From: Strigops habroptila
Lineage: Eukaryota; Chordata; Aves; Psittaciformes; Psittacidae
Length of the DNA stretch: 64,000 bases
Direction of reading: 5' to 3'
Assembly: GCF_004027225.2 (NCBI RefSeq)
Contig: NC_044282.2
Span: 47,336,576 to 47,400,575, forward strand
The position numbers and the translations under genes were made by a program. Every line of letters begins with the position of its first letter. Positions within the stretch are counted from its first letter, which is position 1. Of this stretch, positions 23,723-37,116 are shown piece after piece. The notes below the pieces were generated by a model, which was not told where the DNA came from, made no database searches, and was given only the letters and a program-made list of their open reading frames with translations.

Positions 23723-25075
23723 CTTTTGCATAGTTAATAGTAGTAAATGAAAAGGCAGTATACCTCAAGGGAAAAAAGAGGTTGTTCACACAAAAGCTCT
23801 ACCAACCTGAGCACACACTAATGAACAAGGAGGTGGATCTGAGGAGCTGGATGATGCAGGGCACTGGCATCACACCACAGCCCCTCACTCCAGTGCTACT
23901 GGTCTGAATCCAGTTTGTGCTGCATGCATCAAGATGCAGTACCTCAGTTCAGCCCAGCAGCTGGTGGGCGAGCGTTTAAATGCCAAACCAACAACAGAAA
24001 GGACCAGATTTTTGTTAGCAGAGTTGAAAGTTGAAGGTGGTTAGCTACATGGAAAGGTCTGTGAGCAGCCGATGGGCAGAGCTGTCCCTGACAGTAGGTG
24101 CAAGGAGAAATGTGAGACACAGGATGGGCTGGAACTTCACTGCCACTCACCATCTCTCTCCCATGCTCTCACAGTCAAATCCAATCCCAGCTTCCAACTC
24201 ACAGGCATTTTACCCTGCTCTGCTCCCCTGGCCAGCCTTTCCAGACTCTCCCTGCTCTAACAGGTGACAGAGTCACCTTTTAATTTTCAATCTGAAGCCA
24301 TTCCTGAGCAGAGCAGCCCAACTGATCTTGCAGCACAACTGCTGACACGAGTCCTCTTAGCTTAACCATCATCTTTGTCTCTAATGTTTGCTGCACTAAT
24401 GGAGATCGCTACCATCCCAACTCTTCTCCCAAATTACTAGGCTAAATGAAGCTTATTTTCCTCATTTTGGCCAGGCCTTTCCTCCTTGGCCATCCTCAGA
24501 GCCCTTCTTGAGCCTGGTCCCCTTTGGACTCCTGTAGGACAGCCTGTCCCTCCACTGGCCTGACAAGGCCTCATCTGTAATATCATTAGCTCACTCGTGC
24601 ATTTCATGCCAAGGTAATTGATTAATACATTATGTAAGTTTGGCTCCAAGACAGTAAAACCAAATAAGCCCCATTGCTTGAACTGGGAAGTTTTGTGGAC
24701 CAAGCAAGTATGGAGCCAACCCTCATGCTGTGGATCCAGATATCCTCGCTGATTTCAGCAGGCTACACTGGTTTAAACCTGTGAAATTTCATCCAGTTTA
24801 CACATTGCATTTTTAAGAATAAACATGAATTGGGATCTTCATGCAGAAATTATCATGAAGTCTGTAGATATGAGGGTAACCTCTACCCGTAAGCTGTCAC
24901 CTAGCCTGGGATATTCTCTGGGAAGAAAGTCTGAACGTCTGTATTGGAAAGCTATTATTCTGCTGACAGCTCTATTGCAAGATGTTCATAATTGCTCTGG
25001 AAAGATCTTGGATCCATGCCCTGTGGGACACCACAGTCCATCCAGTGATGAAAGAGGTTTAAAACTCCTGTACAA

Positions 25076-25088
25076 TAAAAAAAAAAAA
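25076..25088 (+). repeat. A-rich tract after AATAAA
   Basis: A run of about a dozen A residues begins at an AATAAA-like hexamer. This could be the tail of a decayed retroposed sequence, but nothing upstream is recognisable, so it may simply be a homopolymer. Confidence 0.5.
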
Positions 25089-25543
25089 GAACTGTTCAGG
25101 AATTCATGAGGTGCAGGGTGGAAGGGGCAAGCAAAGACCCTGCTGTGCTGCTTCTCCAAAAATAAAAGTTGTTAAGCACACTGCAGAATTACTTCTAGCT
25201 TAGGATCAGTTTTCCATACTTTAGTGATTGATATCCTAATATTAACAGCTATGGGATTTGCCAGGCATGTCGCAGCAGCACAACTGTTCTCAGGAATTCC
25301 TGGCAAATAAGCCTGAAAGGGGTGAGGCCACATTCCAAGACAAAAATTCTGGGCTAGGATGATTTGCAGAGGAGATACCACCGATCTGGGTTAGTCTGTC
25401 TTAAAACCTCATTCATGCACTGACAGTTGTGATCTGTTGGGTTGCTAGCTCTGATAACTTGAAAGATAAATGCAGCCAAAAGGGAGTGAACACCCACCAT
25501 GAGGGGGAGGCCACGATACAAACTTCTCTCATATGAGACATCA

Positions 25544-25750
25544 GAGAATCACAGCATGGTTGATTTTGGTGGTGAACACAGGACAACCCTTTAAGAACCA
25601 GTGTTCCTCAGGAGGTGGCTGCACTCCTTGCTTTGGACTCACATCTCACGATGTCACCCCTTGCCTGGGGCATGGGAGTGTGAGTGCACACGTGTGTGTA
25701 AGTGGTGGAGGTGATGGGGGTCAGAGCAGGGTGTATCATCCTGATACAGG
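25544..25750. other. Disrupted segment beside CR1, with GT/CA-rich patch
   Basis: It begins with AGAATCACAGCATGGTT, resembling the reverse complement of a CR1 3' tail. The next 200 bases do not follow CR1, and include a CA/GT-rich patch near 25677-25705. The adjoining CR1 body stops at about 25751. One reading is a CR1 copy whose C-terminal coding region was deleted or replaced; another is that the tail-like phrase is coincidental. Confidence 0.35.
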
Positions 25751-26408
25751 GGGATGATCACTGCCCTGGCCCTGCTGGACACACTATTGCTGATACAGGC
25801 CAGGATGCTGTTGGCCTTCTTGGCTGCCTGGGCACAAGCTGGCTCACATTCAGCAGCCGTCAATCAGCACCCCCAGGTCCTTTTCCACTGCCAGCTTTCC
25901 AGTCACTCTTCCCCAAGCCTGTAGCGTTGCATGGGGTTGTTGTGGGCCAAGTGCAGGATTCAGCACTTTGCCTTGTTGAACCTCATACCATTGGCCACAG
26001 CCCATTGATCCAGCCTGTTCAGATCCCTCTGCAGAGGCTTCCTACTCTCCAGCAGATCAACACTCCCACCCAACTGGGTGTCACCCACAAACTTACTGAG
26101 GGTGCACTCAATCCCCTCATCCAGATCACTGATAAAGATACTAAACGGAACTGGCCCCAGTACTGAACCCCGGGGAGCATCATTTGTAACCAGCCACCAA
26201 CTGGAGTTAACTCCATTCACCGCCAGTCTTTGGGTTCTGCCATCCAGCCAGGTTTTTACCCAGTGAAGAGTGCACCCCTCTAAGCCATGAGCAGCCAGTT
26301 TCTCCAGGAGAATGCTTGGGAAACAATGGCAAAGGTTTGATTAAATTCTACGTAGACAACAGCCACAACCTTCCTGTCGCCCACTAAGCTCTCTGTCTAG
26401 TTCCTTAA
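25751..26408 (-). mobile_element. CR1 LINE ORF2 fragment with RT domain, minus strand
   Basis: Minus-strand translation of 25960-26220 gives the CR1 reverse transcriptase palm: a [11 protein letters not shown] block (family PQGSVLGP), [16 protein letters not shown], then FVGD, then [26 protein letters not shown] sequence. The catalytic pair normally appears as FADD; here it is FVGD, so one of the two metal-binding aspartates is lost and the enzyme would be dead. After an in-frame stop near 25957 the same frame continues with CAQAAKKANSILACI and VIIPLY, typical of ORF2 downstream of RT. The upstream side continues to about 26408. No 5' end, endonuclease domain or 3' tail is attached. Confidence 0.93.
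25960..26220 (-). pseudogene. Broken CR1 ORF2 reverse-transcriptase segment
   Basis: This is the longest readable piece of CR1 ORF2 in the window, about 86 codons covering RT motifs around the catalytic centre. RT copies the LINE RNA into DNA at the target site. The frame has no credible start of its own, ends at a premature stop after FNKAKC, and carries FVGD in place of FADD. It is a fossil inside the larger CR1 fragment, not a gene. Confidence 0.9.
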
Positions 26409-29400
26409 AGAGGATTTAACTTCCTTTCCCTGCCAAGGTTTTAATTTTCTTTGAGTAGGTTGTCTCCCTGTTTGTAGAGAAAGCACAGGCCACCAACCAG
26501 CTCAGACACATAGAATAATGGTTATAATCATTGCTTCAAATTGCACGTTTGAAAAAGGGTTCTTGGAAACATATAATCTTGATATTGTGAAACTGTAGGG
26601 CACATGGGGCTCTGCATACATGGAGATGTTCGCACTGGAAATTTAGCAGATGTGTTATTATGAAAAATGCCTGCTGATTATCTGGAGAGAGCGGGAGAAG
26701 AACTGATATCCTCTGACTGATATCTCAAAAGCAGAGCAAGAATAAAAGCACAGCATCGTGGTGCGAACAATTCTGAAATTAGGCTTGGTTGAACTACTTG
26801 TCATAAAATGTATTCAGCACATTTACTTCTGTTCTGGCCAGTATATAGCCCACGAATCAGCTCTGCTTTCCCTAATTGTATTCACCAACCCTTGTTAAGC
26901 AGATTGAATGACTGACAAAATTTCAGCCTCCTGGCTTTCCAGAGGGTTTGCCTCAATTACATCTGGTACAAGGCCATTCCCTAGCGCAGCAGCATACTTA
27001 CCTGCAATTTAGCGTCTGTCCTTGGTATTTTTACAGCTACAGCAAGAAGATAAACCCTTAATAAGCAGAAAATATTGTTCTGCTAAAATCAGGGAAACAC
27101 CAGGACTTGCAAATGTGACATTAATACCTAGCAATTGTTTGAAACTGCTCTAAGCAGTTTTTCTCAAAATCCCTTAAATCCTCTCCACATTAAAACTATT
27201 CTACGTGAGTAGTGTACATGCAATGCATAGATTATTCATGCTGATTATTTACTTGCAAAGCCTTGACAGCAGCCAGGGAGGGAACCAGAAATGCTCTGCG
27301 TCTCTCCAAGCCAAGAATGTGGATTTTCTTGCTGTTCATCCCCAATTCTCCCACTTTATCTCGTGACTCAGCTGCCTGATGCAAGGGTTTGCAATTACAG
27401 CTTTGCTGATTAGCTACCCAATTTGTGTGCTGTGGTTTCCAGACTTCACATGCAATTTTGATAAATGTATGGATTTTACACATTCACTTGTGAAAAGCAC
27501 TTTGCTGTCCTATTTTGTGAGTTTTCCTGCTGATAAATCCCAACCACCTAAACATGAAAGCCGTCTGGAAGCTAAGACACAAGAGCCATCAATAGGGAAA
27601 ACTAAGACTCAGTTCTCCTCTTAAAAAACATTCAGTCTTCTTCTTAGCACAGGTGGTAACCTCAGTGCATGAAAGATGCTCCAAGCAGGCTACCTCTGAG
27701 TGCCAATGACCCTGAGACATCACTGATGAAGCCCCTCATCTTCCCCTCATCTTCCATCAACTCAGCTCAGAAACAGGCTGATAGCCAGTGCTGCCTCCTG
27801 TCAGGGGGTTAATACTCCACAGACAAAGCCATAACTAAACAGCAGAGGAAAGTTCCTACTGTTTGGCCCTGCAACCAAAGTAATTTCTCCCAGACCATGC
27901 CAGCTCAGCTGGAGGAAAGGCCCCGGGGGCAGACATGGTCTCTGATTCCTGTTTTTCTCTTTGCAGAGTAAATAGGTTTATAAGGTCTCCAGAGACGTGC
28001 CTGAACCAAAACTTCAGATCTGAGCATCCTTGAACTCTTGGCAAGTTTGGATTCAGTTCTGGATACACAGATTGCAGGTCAGATGTGATTTTAATAACAC
28101 TTATCCTCAGAAGGCTCTGCCTGTCCTCCCAGCGTCACACAGCACAGTGACCACAGGAGTGCTGCTGTACCTGTGAGCTGACATGAAATGTTGAAGGGAG
28201 AGGATAGATCCCAGCTTACCAAGCAGCTGTGCATTATCTCTTTGCCATTGTGCATTATATGAATTACAAAAGTGTGTCTGTGTAAGAGAAAGCCTCCTGG
28301 CTTTCTCTTTTTTCAGCCCCCCCATTTCTGTGGGCTGAAATGATGAGGTTGGTGTCTGGTGTGTGCCCTCACACGTCCCATTGGGTGCCACTGATGCAGG
28401 CATAAACGCAAACCCTGCAGAGAGCTGTGTGGGCAACTGGGTTCCCCAGGGGTTTTGTCCACCCCAGCTAGTGTGCTTTGGAAAGCTCCTTCCATTCATA
28501 ATTTTGGCCATGTGTCCCATAGAAACGTTCAGCGCTGTTTGTGATTATGCCAAACGGTGCTTGCAAGTGCTTTGGCAAGGCTGTGTGTCAAATCCAGCTT
28601 TCTAGCCAGGACTGCTGGTGTCAGGTGATGCTAGCTTGCAGTTTCTTTATGTTTTTCTAATTACAGCCCTAAAGTGTGCAGGTGAGGTTTTGCTATGCCC
28701 CTGCCCTCCACATGCACAGTGCCACTCTGTCTTTTAGTAAACTACAGCTACGGGGATCCATAGCACAAAAGGATGTGCAAGTTTCTGGGTGTAACCTCAG
28801 CAGTGTTTGTGTTTTCATGCCATAGTGATGTCTTCCCACTGAGCTCAGGGAGAAACTGCTTCTGAGCTGAGGAAAAGCAAGGAGCTGGAGCCTCCATCTG
28901 CAGCCTCCCTGGGTAAGTGGGGCTTTCTACCTATTAAAACACCAATATTATTCCATTAAAGTAGAAGAGAGTTCCTCCACCAGCTAATGTGCTATTACTT
29001 ATTAATGTAAAACCACCACCACACTGGTTAGTAAATTATCTATCTTCCTGCAACCAGTTTTTATTTGTCTCACAGGGGTTACTTGCACATTAGGATTTGT
29101 TGTCTGGGGCCAAAAGCAGATACTTCTGGGCATGGCCATGTGCAGCACAACCTGCAGTTGAGCACCATGCCCTGGGGTAGGAATGGTGCCGGGCCAAGCC
29201 TGGACATCGCACCACTGCAAACACTTTGCCATGGGTGAACTGCAGAGCCTGCAGAGGACACATGAATATAGCCACAGAAAATCACTTGTGGAAATCCCAG
29301 AGCAAAACATTTAGGTCTTTTGTAAGAGAACTACCTTTCCTCTGACTAACACTGTATTGGGGTTGGTGTCCTATGACAATTGCACTGCTGGTGAGCTCAC

Positions 29401-29520
29401 TGGGGAGACCAAAGGCTGAAGAGATGGATGCTGTTGAAAGAACAGTCATGGCTGAAAATCCCCCACCTAACAGCTGCCACAATGCAGGCTTTTATCAAAA
29501 GACTAGCAAAGGTAGTTTCT

Positions 29521-29544
29521 GCATTAAATTGCATAATTTAATGC
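29521..29544. repeat. Perfect AT-rich inverted repeat (hairpin)
   Basis: GCATTAAATT at 29521-29530 is exactly complementary in reverse to AATTTAATGC at 29535-29544, with a GCAT loop. The next bases repeat part of the arm (GCATTAAA near 29548). It could extrude as a cruciform or act as a paired homeodomain/POU binding site. It is not a terminator in this eukaryotic context. Confidence 0.9.
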
Positions 29545-32302
29545 AAAGCATTAAAGTCAAAAACAGAAACAGAAAAATATTAGTTTACTCATAAAGAAAA
29601 GACTTTTCGTTATAACTACTGAATCTGCCCTCTTATCCCAGCTGGCATTTCCTCCTGGGTGAGGAGAAAGCAGGGATGTGTGTGTGGGAGGGGTTATTTT
29701 TTCTTATGCTTTGTGTGCTTTCACGGGCTTATTTGGGTATTCTGATTAATTACCTCATGTGAAAAAGGGTCTCATTCTCTCAGTGTTACCTGGAAGCTAA
29801 TAACATCGGAAGAAGGGAAACTGCCTACTAAGTAAAGGCATTAGGCACATAGATAATGGCTTTTAGCTTTCTGTTTCCTAAATACCCTCTGTCCCTATGG
29901 GGGTTTCATAAATCACCCACTCCAGAGCTGCTCTCAGGCTGGTCCTTGCAGTCAGATGTGCTTTGAAAGATATCATGCGCAGAACTGTCTATCTCACTTG
30001 GGGGAGAAACGATGCTGTGGGCTCTCACTAGGAGTCCATACATAACAGGCTGGGGGAGGCTTGTGCCTCCAGCTCAACACAGCATCCATAGTCGAGGAAA
30101 TCCTCCCCGAAGCCCACATCAGCCAGTGCTTTTCTGAGCTCAGGAAGCATCTCTGAGGACAAAGCCATAGGTGGACATGAAGTCTGCTGTTGACAGCAAA
30201 GGCCATCTTGCCAAGGAAGAACAGTGTTGTGGCAGGAAGCATGTTGCTGCTTTGGTGTTCCCAGAAAGCTCCAAAGAAGACATACTGTTAAATAACTTTT
30301 CAGAATTAATTAACTGAATCTCTTCTCTTTGGTGTCTACTCTATCACTCCTCAGCAGAACTGGAGGGAGACCTAGGTCTGCTCCTGTCTCCTACCATGTT
30401 AAAGGGCTTCTGCTGGAAGTGCTCCTGCCCATGCCCCAGAGACACAACCCTCCAGTGTTCAGGTCATCTGCTCCTGCACTGGGTATGTTCTTGTCTCACC
30501 CATGTGCCACTGCTGGTCCAGCACACCTGTGCTGTCCCAGTATGGAGGTCTGGATCATGCCAAGTTATGCACTCAGTCGTCTGTTGAATTGCTTCGCGCT
30601 ATTTTTGTTAGATACTGTCATACTGATTCAGCAAAACACCCTGCTGATGTCTTCCATAGGAAAGTCTTTAGAAAGTCAGCAAAACCTAAAAATCCCTACT
30701 GAAGAGTTCTGTGGGGCAGCTCAAAAAGCTTCCATCATTCTGCTGGTACTTTCCCATACAGCAATGTGTTTCTTCATGCATACGATGCTAATATTGCTCT
30801 TCTGCAGACTGTTGGAACAAGCTTATCTGAGTAACCCTGCTCTGTTCTCAGGAAGATGGAAAAAGTTGGGAAGTTTTTGATGTTGGTATCAATCTTTGTA
30901 GAAAATGGTGTCAGGAGGTGCCCAGATAACTCTCCCCTGGTGCCAAAGGCTGTTGACATCCTCCAGCCTGGTGCTGGAGGTTTAAAGGAAAGGCAAGGAG
31001 GAAAGCAGCAGGAAGGACACAAAGCAATAGTTGATGATGTGCTATGTCCATTTGCTGCCATCTCCTTTGGTGAGCAGCAGTCTTTGTGATACACCAACTA
31101 TGTGCCAGGAGCTAGCAGGATGAGGAAAATGGACTCAGGTGTTAGGTGGCACTGATATGGAGAATAGGAAATAGTAGATAGATACAGGCTGTACTTTGTC
31201 CATAACAACCTTATCATATGTCTTAAGTGAAATTGCTTGAGTGACCATAATGGGTCCAGATCAGAAGTTGGCATTTCAGCAGCCACGCCATGTGTTGAAG
31301 CAGACACTGTCTGAAAGCTCCCAAGACCACGCTTGTTCTCGCTCGTGCCTGTGTCATTGAAAATAGCACTTTAAGGAAAAATACTTTTGAAATAATATAT
31401 CCCAGCCACTGTAACTTGGAAGGGAAGTGACACAGCAGGCTGCACAATAAATAGGAAAACAGATAAATCTGGGGCCAGATTTATCAAGTGACTGTTTTCA
31501 TCAGTCTAAAAGAAGTACAAAGCATACAATAATCAGAGAAACAATATTTCATTTAATATTGTGCAGACTGCTATGCAACGGCTGGACAGGCAAAAGTCAG
31601 GCTCAGCATGGCCGAACATTTTGGGTCACCACCGCACTGCGGGGTAGCATGGTCCTCCATGCCCTTTGCAATAGCCCTAAGCCCTCCTGAGGCCACCAGT
31701 CCACAGGGCTGCTGGGGTCCTGGTATAGACATAGCCTCAAGGCTGTGAGGCTGCACAGAAGCATGTTAACTGTAAATAGCCTGCTGAGGAGCAAGCATTT
31801 GTGCTTGGGTAGATACACTTATAGTGGAATTGGGCACCTACATGGGATTCTTCCAGGAAGGGCACGGTGCTACAGGTGGCATGGGAACCCCCAGCAGCCT
31901 TATTTCAACAACCATGATTCCTAATTATAATTTTTTTTTTGCTTTTATGTGCTCCCTGTTACTCCACAGTGATCACAGTTATTTACCTTGCAAAGGCTAC
32001 GAGAGGGTTGATTAGCCCGAATGTGCAATTTATTTGGGAAATGGGGAATGTTTCCTCACACAGGAGCTAAACAACATTAGCTCTAGTAATTGGAAGAAGG
32101 TACCAATTTCTTTCAACTAACTAAAATAAAGAGGAGATGGTTTATTTGACTATTGATTTAGCTCATGATTTGCAGTGATTTAACTAGAGGTGGCTCAGAT
32201 TGCCGTTCTACAAAATACGGGTTAAATCGAGCTAAAATCTGGGCTGGTCGCATGTTGCTGCCACCAGAGCTGTACAACCACATGTGTGCAACACTCCCTC
32301 TA

Positions 32303-32321
32303 CCCTACCCCACCCCACCCC
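32303..32321 (-). repeat. (CCCCA)n tract; G-quadruplex motif on minus strand
   Basis: The plus strand reads CCCTACCCCACCCCACCCC. The minus strand therefore has four runs of at least three G separated by single or double bases, a canonical short-loop G4 motif. It sits in otherwise ordinary AT-leaning DNA. Confidence 0.8.
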
Positions 32322-35300
32322 AGTCCACGGATTTACAGAGGTCTGGAAATAGAGGTGAAAATCAGGATGCGCTCCTTCCGCAGTACCTGCTATTCCTAAA
32401 GCCATCAACAGAATGAATTCGCATCCCTTATCTAGTTGCTAATAAAATGATCCTGCTGAAATACTTTTTTTCCCTCTCCCCTTCTCCACTATAAGTGTGA
32501 TGGCACCCCATTCCCATGGGCTTTTTCCTATCTGCTGGCACCCATGTCAGGGGACGCCTGGGGCACAGTGCAGCCTATGTGCTCATGCCCCAGAAGTGGC
32601 TGCAGGGAATTGGAGGAATCAAATCCCGAATCCTCCTGAGTGGAGACAGAAATACCCGCTTCATACTCTTATTTAAACATTAAATCACCGAATGAATCCT
32701 CTCCCAGTTCCTTCCTCTCCTTGGGTGATTTTCAGGCAGAGGAGACGCTAAGCTGTAAACAACAGTTTTTTCAGCATCGGCTCACTCCATAAATGGTTAT
32801 TCTGGCTGCGCTGTGGCAGGCTTTATTGTGTGATTAGGCTGACAATGTGCTAATGCTCTGCCCTAGACCTTCCACATTCCTTAGGCAGAATTTACACATC
32901 CAGAAAAGAACCACACCACAAACTGAGGAAGCACTTTCTGTACCAGAAATTTTGATCCATCTCCACACCTCGGTTTGCAAGGTCACTCTCTGAACCTTGC
33001 AGCCTTGGTCAGGTGCTGCTCCAGCATCTCTTGAGCCATTTACTTGACCCTGAAGGCCTCTGTCACCTGTGGTCCCAGGTGATGAAAGCAGAGGAGAGTT
33101 GTCACCAGCACAGGGTGAATGTGAAATGCAGCCTCCCCTTCCCAGGATGGGAGCGGTGGGAGCAGTCTGAGAGCGGGCACAGTGGCTTTGTGTCTCCCAC
33201 CCCTGGCAGTAGTTCAAAGGCAAGGCTGAGCTAAGGAATGATGGTGCATGGGGATCTCACCATGAACTAGCCCAGGTCTCTCTTCCACTTTGTATTCCAA
33301 GTTCTTGCAGCTATCACAGAACTGAGGGCTCCTCCACACATTTGACGAATGAAACATAATTTATTTCAGCGTATCTCTTTCTCTTTCTGTATCTTACTGT
33401 GTTATTCGAGTACCTTTGCACTGGGGGAAGCATGTGCATGCTTGGAGGATGAATGCTTTTCAGTGCACTGATGTGGTGAAGGCAGAGCAGTTCCTTGCGT
33501 AGAAAAGCCCAGATTGCCCTTCTCAGGCTGGGCAAGGTTAGACCATCTCTGGGTGTCACTGGAAAGCCTCAGCTGTGGAAAAAGCTGTTTATACCTACCT
33601 TGTCTCAGCAAAAGATGGGAGTTTGGATGGGAGGAGGACCATCACAAAATAACTAAAAGTAGAACTTCTTGAAACAGTGAGAAAGAGAATTATTCTCCCT
33701 TCTTTTGCTGGTGCAGGAAAGAACGCACCAAGGCTGGTTAGAAAACACTTCCCTTTGCTCCCTTGCAGCTTCCCTTTTGGACAAACATGAGTGATGTTTT
33801 TCCACTACTTCTTGTGCAGTGATCATCTGCAGGATGGTTTTTGCAGGCCTGGGGAACAAGAGCCTGCAGGGCATCCCATGGCCATGGGCTCCAGCAAGTC
33901 TCAGAGCAGGGGAGACCCTGCACCTCAGCCTATACCAGCTGAGGACTGGCATCATTTGCCATTGAGGAGACTTGATACAAAGATTGCTCACCCCAGCAGC
34001 CCGCACCCTGCTGGTGTGGGAAGCACCTCATTCTCCAGCTGATGATCTTTGTTAGGGTATTATTGTTAGGAATGCTAATTGAATGATTCTTGCTTCTGCT
34101 TCCCCTTCCACAACTTCCAAGAGGAAGGGAAAAGCAGGGGAAGCACCAAGGAGAACCGTAAAAACATTCAGATGTGGAAATTACAGAGGTGCACTCACTG
34201 GGCTGTGACTGATGCTGGGTAGGGAGCGAGTGGGTGTGTGAGTGTGTTTTGGGACAGGCAGAAAAGAGCTGGGGGGACCTATGGAGGTTTAGGGAAGAGG
34301 AAAGTGGGGGATAGCTTTGTCATCATTAAAATGATAAAGCTGTAGCTCCTTTCTTAAAGAGAACCTCACAGTCTGGGGTAGGTGCTCAAACCCTGGATGC
34401 TGCCATGAAATTTCTGCCCTGTTGTGTTGGAAGTCTCTCATGGTGTTCCCAACCAGCCCTTGCTACAGGATTAGTCCCATTTCTCTCCAGCCTGGACATG
34501 GACTTGTCCGTGCCGGGCCTGGGGTGCTGCGCATCTTTCTATGGGCCCAGCCAAGGGGATCAGTGTCTCTGCAGGCAAAAAATGGATCCACAGACAAAGC
34601 CTGATATTACAGCTCATGAGGAGGTGGTTTTGACTTACCCATGATTTAATCATAACTCTAAGATGGGAGCAGATCTAATAAGAGACAGCTTATTTCCTCT
34701 TACTGCTGTTTTCTTACACACCTCAGGCAACCATCTTTCCTGACAGTTTGTTTTTATATTTACCCACATGTACACACTCAAGGGACTCATCCCACTGTAG
34801 CATCCCAGCTTCTGGTATGGCGGGTACCACCTCGAAGGCAGAGACATGGGTAGGCTGTGCTATGTGGGTGTGCAGGATGCTGCCCTGGAACCCAGATCCC
34901 CCAGCTCATTGACAGGGTGCACCCCCCACCATGTACCTGCCCTCTGCACCAGCACAGAGCGAAAAACCTTCTTTGTGCCCTCACACCAGTGTGCCAAAGA
35001 GGACACATCATGTGGCATTGACAGCAGCTGAGCACCTTGTGATGTTTTTTTAGTCCTATAAAATGAAATTGGTCTCTGAGGTGGAAGGGAAGTGCTGAGC
35101 CTTTTCAAGGAAAAGTCAGCACAAAACAACAGCACAGAACTGGATAAAACCCCCAAGCCTTCATCAGCTAAATTTTAGCCAGATTTGAGCTTCCTTAGGT
35201 ATGAAGTATAAAAAAGGTAAATATGCTGTTGTGAAGAAGCTAGGAAAAGAGATAGACATAATATTTAGCTAGACTTTCCTACTCCGTTAAAATATTTCTA

Positions 35301-37116
35301 CTTCTACGAAAATATGCAGAAAACTTTTCTAAACTCAAATATAAGAAACCATTCTTCAAAATGTTACTGGTTAGTAAACCCAACTTAATAAGTGAAAATA
35401 AACACTTTTTCTCTGCAGGCATGGCAATTTTATATGTGCATTCCATAATTTCAGGGTTTCTTTCAGATGATGTGTGAATGTGTATGTGCACAGTTACAAC
35501 TCTGAAGGTTTTAATGGCCATCACTGGGTGGGGAAGGGTCCATAAAATTGGAGGTCTCATTAAGGTAGTGATGGGTCCAAGCCAGCTGAAAGAGCAGCCA
35601 AATGCCTTCAGGTATTAAAACCAGCTGCAGACAAGGACCCAATGATGGTATTAGGCTACTTGGCCAGAGCAGAGGTAAATCAGGTGAATTAACAAGAGCT
35701 TTTCTGATTACAAAAGCAGAGCAGGGTACTGCCTGCCTGGTTCTGCAGGGAAGCAGTGCAATGGGGCTTCTTGCAGTGCTCCCTTGTGCTCAGAGGGAGA
35801 AAAGGAAGATGCCTGTTTTCTGGTTTGAAGAATAGATCCAACTTGCATGGGCTGGTCACCTGTGTGGAAAATCTCCTTCCAGGACTGAGTTCTGGCAGGC
35901 TGCATGCATGGTGATTAGGATCAACTGCAGAGGCAGAGGAAGAATAAATAACCCCAACCACAGCGCTGGCCTGCAGCCAGCAGCTCACCAGAGCCTGCCA
36001 AGCCCCAAACCAGCTCAAAGAGACACTGGTTGCATAGAAAACCTTGCCCACCTGCCAGCTGCTTCCTCCTCCTCCTCTCTGCAGTCAGGGTTCAGGAGCT
36101 GCTGCCCTCCATCTCCACCACTCCTGGTCAGGGAAATTTAGCCAACATCAGATAAATATATATTAAAAAAGAAAAAAGAATCCCAGTGTTTAGCTGGAAA
36201 AGGAGTGCCTGTCCACTGGGAATGGGACAATCTGTGGCTTTCCAGTGCCTTCAGGGTCTTCCTATGAGCCCAGGATGGAGGACTTGAAAACCAGACGGAT
36301 GCAGTTTGTTCTGCAGTGCTCTGTGTGCCTTTTACCATTTCTCTCTGAATCCTGCAAAAATGCCCTCCAGGTAACTAGGTAACTAATGCGCCAGAGTTTA
36401 TAAACTGCTGTGTTTAAAATATTCCCAAATTAGCTTTTCTGCAGTCCAGATGGTGTATTGTGAATGCTTAATGGCATGGTATTAAGATTTTATTGGCATT
36501 CGTGAGGGATGATCCGAACAGCTTACTTGCGCCTCTTCCCTCCACGCGTAATGCATCTCTTGAAGCCTATGCCAGGAAAACTTTGCATCCCACCACCTTG
36601 TGTCTCATGCACGTGTGTGTGTACATACAATTAGTAAATGACAGTAGATAATATTGAAGGAAAATCTTGGCAAGCCACGCTTTACATTGATGCTATCTTG
36701 AATATTCAGTTATCTCTCATTTTTACTCCCTCATGCTGACTTCTGCTCATTGTTTTCATCTCCTGCAAGTTCAGGTCTTCCGCTGGGGTAAAGGAGTGGT
36801 GTAATGGTTGTGGTTTGGGTCTGATTCTTATTGGGCTTCCCATTTCCCAAGGGACCCCAAACTGAAGCACTGAGACTGCAGAGCCCTAGGCTGAGCTGCC
36901 AGGCTGGGACCAGAAACCCTGGCTTGACCAGAGGGTTGTGCTTGGGAACTACAAGCGAGCAAGTGCAAAGGTGTGTAAAGCAGGGAATATTGGACACTGC
37001 CCTTTTCCAGTGGGCAAGGAGCCTGATTTTTGCATCTCTGATGGAAGGAGAAGCTCAGGGCTCAGCACACCACTCACAAGTGCTTTGGGGCCAGTCTGAT
37101 TTTCCTCCCACCCGCT

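Larger units (their letters stand above)
19996..25543. other. Unique non-coding stretch, no gene recognised
   Basis: About 5.5 kb without a supportable gene. It includes an X-box-like site at 21434, a perfect kappaB-type palindrome at 23125, a homopurine run near 23694-23722 with an 18-base mirror centre (23701-23718), and an A-rich tract near 25076-25088. Multiple overlapping minus-strand frames at 21179-21472 show no domain. Confidence 0.6.
26409..36000. other. Unique non-coding stretch, no gene recognised
   Basis: Nearly 10 kb without a recognisable exon, RNA gene or transposon. The 183-codon frame at 30329-30880 and the 137-codon frame at 28107-28520 (minus) show no domain. Visible items are an AT-rich perfect hairpin at 29521, a C-rich/G4 tract near 32303 and a GT-rich patch near 34230-34250. 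AT-rich blocks with TAATTA-type sites, for instance around 29735-29760, are the sort of sequence seen in conserved non-coding elements, but conservation cannot be judged here. Confidence 0.6.

Noticed and set aside
30329..30880. 183-codon plus-strand open frame with hydrophobic stretches
   Set aside because: Hydrophobic runs reflect T-rich codons. No family signature, and no supporting exon structure.
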